Positions 59,388-64,000 of a DNA stretch of 64,000 nucleotides are shown piece after piece (positions within the stretch are counted from its first letter, which is position 1; every line of letters starts with the position of its first letter). The DNA is taken from the NCBI GenBank assembly GCA_028291345.1, contig JAQGIF010000126.1:1-64000 (forward strand). The letters are read 5' to 3'. The notes beneath the pieces are model-generated. The model was given only the letters and a program-made list of their open reading frames with translations. It was not told the origin of the DNA and searched no databases. This DNA is from Rhodospirillales bacterium (GTDB taxonomy: Bacteria > Pseudomonadota > Alphaproteobacteria > BOG-932 > Roseiterribacteraceae). The translations under genes were made by a program, and so were the position numbers.

Positions 59388-59783
59388 ATGAGCCAAACAG
59401 CCAATCCGCGCCGACTTCCTGAGACCCAGGCACTCGCCCGGAACAAGATGATCCGCACGAGCGCGCAGAAACTCAACGTCGTCGCGGCGATGATCCGCGG
59501 CAAGACCGCCAGCGCGGCCTTGGCCAGCCTGGTGTTCTGTGAGCGCCGGGTCGCCCACGAAGTGAAGAAGGTTTTGCAGGCGGCGATCGCCAATGCCGAA
59601 AACAACCATCAGCTGGATGTCGACCGCCTGGTCGTGTCCGAGGCCAGCGTCGGCCGCGCTCTGGTGATGAAGCGGTTCCACACACGCGGACGCGGCAAGT
59701 CCGCCCGTGTCGAGAAGCCGTTCAGCAACCTGACCGTGATCGTCGCCGAGCGCGCTGAAGTCGTGACAGAGGGGAAAGCCTAA
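59388..59783 (+). CDS. rplV: 50S ribosomal protein L22
   Basis: [59 protein letters not shown] at 59388. Confidence 0.98.
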   Translation: MSQTANPRRLPETQALARNKMIRTSAQKLNVVAAMIRGKTASAALASLVFCERRVAHEVKKVLQAAIANAENNHQLDVDRLVVSEASVGRALVMKRFHTRGRGKSARVEKPFSNLTVIVAERAEVVTEGKA

Positions 59784-59786
59784 GCC

Positions 59787-60464
59787 ATGGGCCAGAAGAT
59801 CAATCCGATCGGTTTCCGCGTCGGCATCAACCGCACGTGGGACAGCCGCTGGTACGCCGATCGCGACTACGCCAAGCTGCTGCATCAGGATCTGAAGCTG
59901 CGCGATTATCTGATGACCCGCCTGTCGCAGGCTGGCGTCGGTCGTATCGTTATCGAACGCGCCGCCAAGAAGACCCGCGTCACCATTCACAGCGCGCGTC
60001 CGGGCGTCGTCATCGGCAAAAAGGGCGCCGATATCGAGAAATTGCGGCTCGAGCTTGCGAACCGGACCGGTTCAGACGTGTCGCTGAACATTCTCGAAAT
60101 CCGCAAGCCGGAAATCGATGCCAAGTTGGTCGCCGAGAACATCGCCAGCCAGCTGGAACGCCGCGTGGCCTTCCGCCGCGCGATGAAGCGCGCGGTTCAG
60201 TCGGCTATGCGTCTGGGTGCCCAGGGCATTCGTATCAACTGCTCCGGCCGTTTGGGCGGCGCGGAAATCGCGCGGCTCGAATGGTATCGCGAAGGCCGCG
60301 TACCGTTGCACACGCTGCGCGCGGATATCGATTACGGCACAGCGACCGCGAAGACCACTTACGGTACGTGCGGCGTGAAGGTTTGGGTGTTCAAGGGCGA
60401 AGTTCTGGCCCACGACCCGATGGCGCAGGACAAGCGCGCCGCCGAACAGCAACCGGCGCGTTAA
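59787..60464 (+). CDS. rpsC: 30S ribosomal protein S3
   Basis: [26 protein letters not shown] region [17 protein letters not shown]. Confidence 0.99.
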   Translation: MGQKINPIGFRVGINRTWDSRWYADRDYAKLLHQDLKLRDYLMTRLSQAGVGRIVIERAAKKTRVTIHSARPGVVIGKKGADIEKLRLELANRTGSDVSLNILEIRKPEIDAKLVAENIASQLERRVAFRRAMKRAVQSAMRLGAQGIRINCSGRLGGAEIARLEWYREGRVPLHTLRADIDYGTATAKTTYGTCGVKVWVFKGEVLAHDPMAQDKRAAEQQPAR

Positions 60465-60476
60465 GGAAATAAGGCA

Positions 60477-60896
60477 ATGCTCAGTCCTAAACGTACAAAA
60501 TACCGTAAGGCCCATAAGGGCCGTATTCACGGTGTCGCCCAGTCCGGTACGACGCTGAATTTCGGCTCGTTCGGCCTCAAGGCGATGCAGCCCGAGCGTA
60601 TCACCGCCCGGCAGATCGAAGCGGCTCGCCGCGCCATCACACGCCATATGAAGCGGCAGGGGCGGTTGTGGATCCGGGTGTTTCCGGACGTGCCGGTGTC
60701 GACGAAGCCTGCAGAAGTTCGCATGGGTTCCGGTAAGGGCGCGCCCGAATATTGGGTGGCGCGGATTCATCCCGGCCGCATCCTGTTCGAACTCGACGGC
60801 GTGCCGTCGGACATCGCGCATCGTGCATTCGAACTGGCGCAAGCCAAGCTGCCGATCAAGACGCGGATTGTCGCGCGGATAGAGGAGGCCGTTTGA
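60477..60896 (+). CDS. rplP: 50S ribosomal protein L16
   Basis: [43 protein letters not shown]. Confidence 0.99.
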   Translation: MLSPKRTKYRKAHKGRIHGVAQSGTTLNFGSFGLKAMQPERITARQIEAARRAITRHMKRQGRLWIRVFPDVPVSTKPAEVRMGSGKGAPEYWVARIHPGRILFELDGVPSDIAHRAFELAQAKLPIKTRIVARIEEAV

Positions 60897-60897
60897 G

Positions 60898-61110
60898 ATG
60901 GCGAAAGTGACGGATTTTCGCGGTCGAACCGATGACGAATTGCAGGACGCGATCGCCTCTCTGAAGAAGGAGCAGTTCAATCTGCGCTTCCAGAAGGCGA
61001 GCGGACAGTTGGAAGCAACTGGCCGTGTGCAGGTCGTGCGGCGCGATATTGCGCGGATTAAGACGGTGCTTGGTGAACGCGGTCGTACCGCGTCCCAGGC
61101 TAAGGCATAG
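60898..61110 (+). CDS. rpmC: 50S ribosomal protein L29
   Basis: [37 protein letters not shown]. Confidence 0.97.
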   Translation: MAKVTDFRGRTDDELQDAIASLKKEQFNLRFQKASGQLEATGRVQVVRRDIARIKTVLGERGRTASQAKA

Positions 61111-61121
61111 AGGACTAACCG

Positions 61122-61379
61122 ATGCCCAAAAGGGTGATGCAAGGCCGCGTTGTGAGCGACAAGGGCGACAAGACTGTCGTCGTCCTGGTGGAACGCCGCG
61201 TCATGGACAAGGTCTATAAGAAATTCATTCGCCGCTCCAAGCGTTATGCCGCCCATGATGACGGCAACGTCTTCCATGTCGGGGACGCGGTGGAAATCGA
61301 AGAATGCCGTCCGATTTCAGCGCGCAAGCGTTGGCGGGTGATTACGCCGGCTCCGGCGCCTGACGGCGCCTCGGCCTGA
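61122..61379 (+). CDS. rpsQ: 30S ribosomal protein S17
   Basis: [46 protein letters not shown]. Confidence 0.98.
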   Translation: MPKRVMQGRVVSDKGDKTVVVLVERRVMDKVYKKFIRRSKRYAAHDDGNVFHVGDAVEIEECRPISARKRWRVITPAPAPDGASA

Positions 61380-61406
61380 CGTCAAGAATAAAGAAGGGTC
61401 GAGACA

Positions 61407-61775
61407 ATGATACAGATGCAGACGAACCTGGACGTCGCCGATAATAGCGGCGCGCGGCGGGTGATGTGCATCAAGGTGCTGGGCGGCTCCAAGCGGAGAT
61501 ACGCCTCGATCGGCGATATTATTATCGTCTCGATCAAGGATGCGATTCCGCGGGGCCGTGTGAAGAAGGGCGATGTTCATCGCGCCGTCGTCGTCCGCAC
61601 TGCATTTGCGCTCCGTCGTGGCGACGGCAGCGTCATCCGCTTCGATAACAACGCCGCCGTGCTGATCAACAAGCAGGGCGAGCCGATCGGCACGCGCATC
61701 TTCGGACCGGTCACACGCGAATTGCGCGGGAAGAAGTTCATGAAGATCATCTCACTTGCCCCAGAGGTGCTGTAA
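61407..61775 (+). CDS. rplN: 50S ribosomal protein L14
   Basis: [57 protein letters not shown]. Confidence 0.99.
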   Translation: MIQMQTNLDVADNSGARRVMCIKVLGGSKRRYASIGDIIIVSIKDAIPRGRVKKGDVHRAVVVRTAFALRRGDGSVIRFDNNAAVLINKQGEPIGTRIFGPVTRELRGKKFMKIISLAPEVL

Positions 61776-62092
61776 TGGCGTCGAAGATTAAAAAGGGCGA
61801 CACGGTCATCGTGCTGACCGGCCGCGACAAGGGCCGGTCCGGTGAAGTTCTGAAGGTTCTGCCGACGGACAACCGGGTGCTGGTCGATGGCGTGAACATG
61901 GTGAAGAAGCATAAGAAGGCTTCTCCGACCTCAGCCGGTGGTATCGAGACGATGGCCGCCCCCCTGCATATTTCCAACGTGGCGCATAAGGACCCCAGGT
62001 CCGGCAAGGCGACCCGCATCGGCTTCAAGATTCTGGAAGACGGTCGCAAGGTTCGCTTCGCGAAAGCCTCGGGTGAGGTGATCGACCGATGA
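61775..62092 (+). CDS. rplX: 50S ribosomal protein L24
   Basis: [45 protein letters not shown]. Confidence 0.98.
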   Translation: MASKIKKGDTVIVLTGRDKGRSGEVLKVLPTDNRVLVDGVNMVKKHKKASPTSAGGIETMAAPLHISNVAHKDPRSGKATRIGFKILEDGRKVRFAKASGEVIDR

Positions 62093-62658
62093 GCAAGCAA
62101 TCTGAAGACACGGCGCTGCGCGCCCGGCTGCGCAACCATTACGATCAGGTCGTCCACGCCGCGCTGAAAACCGAATTCGGTTACGGCAACGACCTGGCCG
62201 TGCCGAAGCTGGAAAAGATCGTCATCAACATGGGAGTCGGCGAGACGACCGCTGATACGCGCAAGATCCAGGGCGCGGTCGCCGAGCTGCAGGCGATTGC
62301 TGGTCAGAAGCCGGTGATCACCAAGGCGAAGAAGTCCATCGCGCAGTTCAAGGTGCGCGAGGGCATGCCGCTCGGCTGCAAGGTCACGCTGCGCGGCCGC
62401 CGGATGTATGAATTTCTGGATCGTCTGATCACGATCGCCCTGCCGCGCGTCCGCGATTTCCGCGGACTGCCGGGCAACAGCTTCGATGGCCGCGGCAACT
62501 ATGCCATGGGCCTGAAGGAGCAGATCATATTCCCGGAGATCGATTACGATCAGGTGGATGCGATCCGGGGCATGGACATCGTGATCTGCACGACGGCCAA
62601 CACGGACAAGGAAGCGAAAGCTTTGCTGCGCGGTTTCAACATGCCGTTCGTAAGCTAG
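62089..62658 (+). CDS. rplE: 50S ribosomal protein L5
   Basis: [56 protein letters not shown]. Confidence 0.99.
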   Translation: MSKQSEDTALRARLRNHYDQVVHAALKTEFGYGNDLAVPKLEKIVINMGVGETTADTRKIQGAVAELQAIAGQKPVITKAKKSIAQFKVREGMPLGCKVTLRGRRMYEFLDRLITIALPRVRDFRGLPGNSFDGRGNYAMGLKEQIIFPEIDYDQVDAIRGMDIVICTTANTDKEAKALLRGFNMPFVS

Positions 62659-62671
62659 GCGGGGGCGAGAG

Positions 62672-62977
62672 ATGGCAAAGAAGAGTTCGATCGAAAAGAA
62701 CAACCGCCGTATTCGGCGTGTGAAGCAATATGCGAAGCGTTGGGATCGCCTGCGGGAAGTCGCGCGCGACAAGACGGCTCCGGCCGAAGAACGTTTCGAT
62801 GCTCAGCTGAAGATGGCCGAGCTGCCGCGCAACACCAATCCGACGCGTGTGCGCAATCGCTGCGAGCTGACCGGGCGTCCGCGCGCGGTTTATCGCCGCT
62901 TCAAACTGTGCCGCATCGCGCTCAGGGATTTGGCCTCGATCGGCCTGATCCCGGGCGTGACAAAGTCGAGCTGGTAA
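62672..62977 (+). CDS. rpsN: 30S ribosomal protein S14
   Basis: [64 protein letters not shown]. Confidence 0.98.
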   Translation: MAKKSSIEKNNRRIRRVKQYAKRWDRLREVARDKTAPAEERFDAQLKMAELPRNTNPTRVRNRCELTGRPRAVYRRFKLCRIALRDLASIGLIPGVTKSSW

Positions 62978-62994
62978 GGGGGATCTGAAGTATC

Positions 62995-63393
62995 ATGTCA
63001 TTAAGCGATCCCTTGGGCGATATGTTGACCCGCATCCGCAATGGGCAGTCGGCTCATATGTCGGCGATCCATAGCCCGTCATCGAAGCTACGGCGCAATG
63101 TACTCGAAGTGCTGAAGCGCGAAGGCTATATCCGCGACTTCGACGAAGAGGCTGAAGTTAATGGCGCCGCCAACCTGCGCATTGAACTGAAATATCATGA
63201 CGGCGAACCGGTGATCCGCGAGATCAAGCGGGTATCGAAGCCCGGACGCCGGGTCTATTCGAAGATCGCCGATTTGGCGCGCATCTATAACGGGCTCGGA
63301 ATTTCGATCCTGTCGACGCCGCGCGGCATCATGTCGGATCACGAGGCTCGCGCTGCCAATGTCGGCGGCGAAGTCCTCTGCCGCGTGTTCTAG
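62995..63393 (+). CDS. rpsH: 30S ribosomal protein S8
   Basis: [75 protein letters not shown]. Confidence 0.99.
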   Translation: MSLSDPLGDMLTRIRNGQSAHMSAIHSPSSKLRRNVLEVLKREGYIRDFDEEAEVNGAANLRIELKYHDGEPVIREIKRVSKPGRRVYSKIADLARIYNGLGISILSTPRGIMSDHEARAANVGGEVLCRVF

Positions 63394-63412
63394 AGCGGGT
63401 CAGGAAACCAAA

Positions 63413-63946
63413 ATGTCACGTATCGGTAAAAGCCCGGTCACAGTACCGCAGGGCGTCGAGGTCAAACTCGCCGGCCAGACGATCACCGCCAAGGGCAAGC
63501 TCGGCGAAGGCAGCATCACGCTGGTTGACGACGTGTCGGCGGAGATGAAGGATGGTTACATCACAGTGGCGCCGCGCAGCGAGACACGCCGCGCGCGCAA
63601 CATGTGGGGGACCTCCCGCACGATGGTGAACAACCTGGTTCACGGTGTTGCTGAAGGCTTCACGGAGAACTTGGAAATCAACGGCGTCGGCTATCGCGCC
63701 GCGGTGCAGGGCAAAGAGCTTGTGCTGCAACTCGGCTATACGCACGATATCAAATACCCGATCCCGACCGGCGTCACGATGAAGACCGAGAAGCCGACGA
63801 TGATCGCAATCACCGGGCCGAATAAGCAGCAGATCGGGCAGATCGCCGCTGAAATTCGCGCCTTCCGTCCGCCGGAGCCTTATAAGGGCAAGGGCGTGAA
63901 ATATGCGGCTGAGACGATCATCCGCAAAGAAGGCAAGAAGAAGTAG
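63413..63946 (+). CDS. rplF: 50S ribosomal protein L6
   Basis: MSRIGKSPVTVPQGVEVKLAGQTITAKGKLG; GPNKQQIGQIAAEIRAFRPPEPYKGKGVKYAAE; ATG at 63413. Confidence 0.98.
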   Translation: MSRIGKSPVTVPQGVEVKLAGQTITAKGKLGEGSITLVDDVSAEMKDGYITVAPRSETRRARNMWGTSRTMVNNLVHGVAEGFTENLEINGVGYRAAVQGKELVLQLGYTHDIKYPIPTGVTMKTEKPTMIAITGPNKQQIGQIAAEIRAFRPPEPYKGKGVKYAAETIIRKEGKKK

Positions 63947-63955
63947 GACCGGCAT

Positions 63956-64000
63956 ATGGCAAAGATCGATCCCAAATCAGCACGCAAGTTTCGCGTGCGC
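63956..64000 (+). CDS. rplR: 50S ribosomal protein L18, 3' end cut by window edge
   Basis: MAKIDPKSARKFRVR start immediately after rplF, conserved order. Confidence 0.75.
   Translation, partial: MAKIDPKSARKFRVR

Noticed and set aside
60072-61277. 401-aa minus-strand ORF
   Set aside because: Antisense to rpsC/rplP/rpmC; shadow frame.

Overview
The window is GC-rich chromosomal DNA from an alphaproteobacterium, most likely a sphingomonad by protein resemblance and gene order. No tRNA, rRNA, CRISPR array, transposase or prophage was recognised. Left to right: (1) housekeeping genes: LLM oxidoreductase (cut by the window edge), PAP2 phosphatase, DedA, FNR/TrxB-like reductase, tsaE, a MurU-like nucleotidyltransferase, addB, addA, trxA. 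(2) An XrtA (exosortase A)-linked exopolysaccharide cluster, about 12.5-25.8 kb. (3) A ParA-like ATPase, htpG, a YceI / cytochrome b561 / YceI group, azoreductase and a LysR regulator with a readable palindromic box. (4) A SUV3-like helicase and an S4 protein. (5) A catabolic block, about 35-45.5 kb: enoyl-CoA hydratase, E1 alpha/beta, CoA transferase, acyl-CoA dehydrogenase, IorAB-like oxidoreductase, P450 overlapping an epoxide hydrolase. (6) A decayed SPFH/flotillin-like pseudogene, mntH, a small ORF, a Gfo/Idh/MocA + epimerase fusion and a glycosyltransferase. (7) The str/S10/spc ribosomal operons from rpsL to rplR (cut by the window edge), with a near-consensus promoter and a structured leader. 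The most unusual observation is the EF-G encoded in the str operon: its GTPase motifs are intact, but both conserved loops at the tip of domain IV are altered, including replacement of the highly conserved His (E. coli H583 position) by Arg. Other points of interest are the SPFH pseudogene, the tsaE-murU junction without amgK, the shortened exosortase with a BcsL-like neighbour, the oxidoreductase-epimerase fusion and the P450-epoxide hydrolase overlap. All functional calls come from reading motifs and recalled family sequences; no database search was run.
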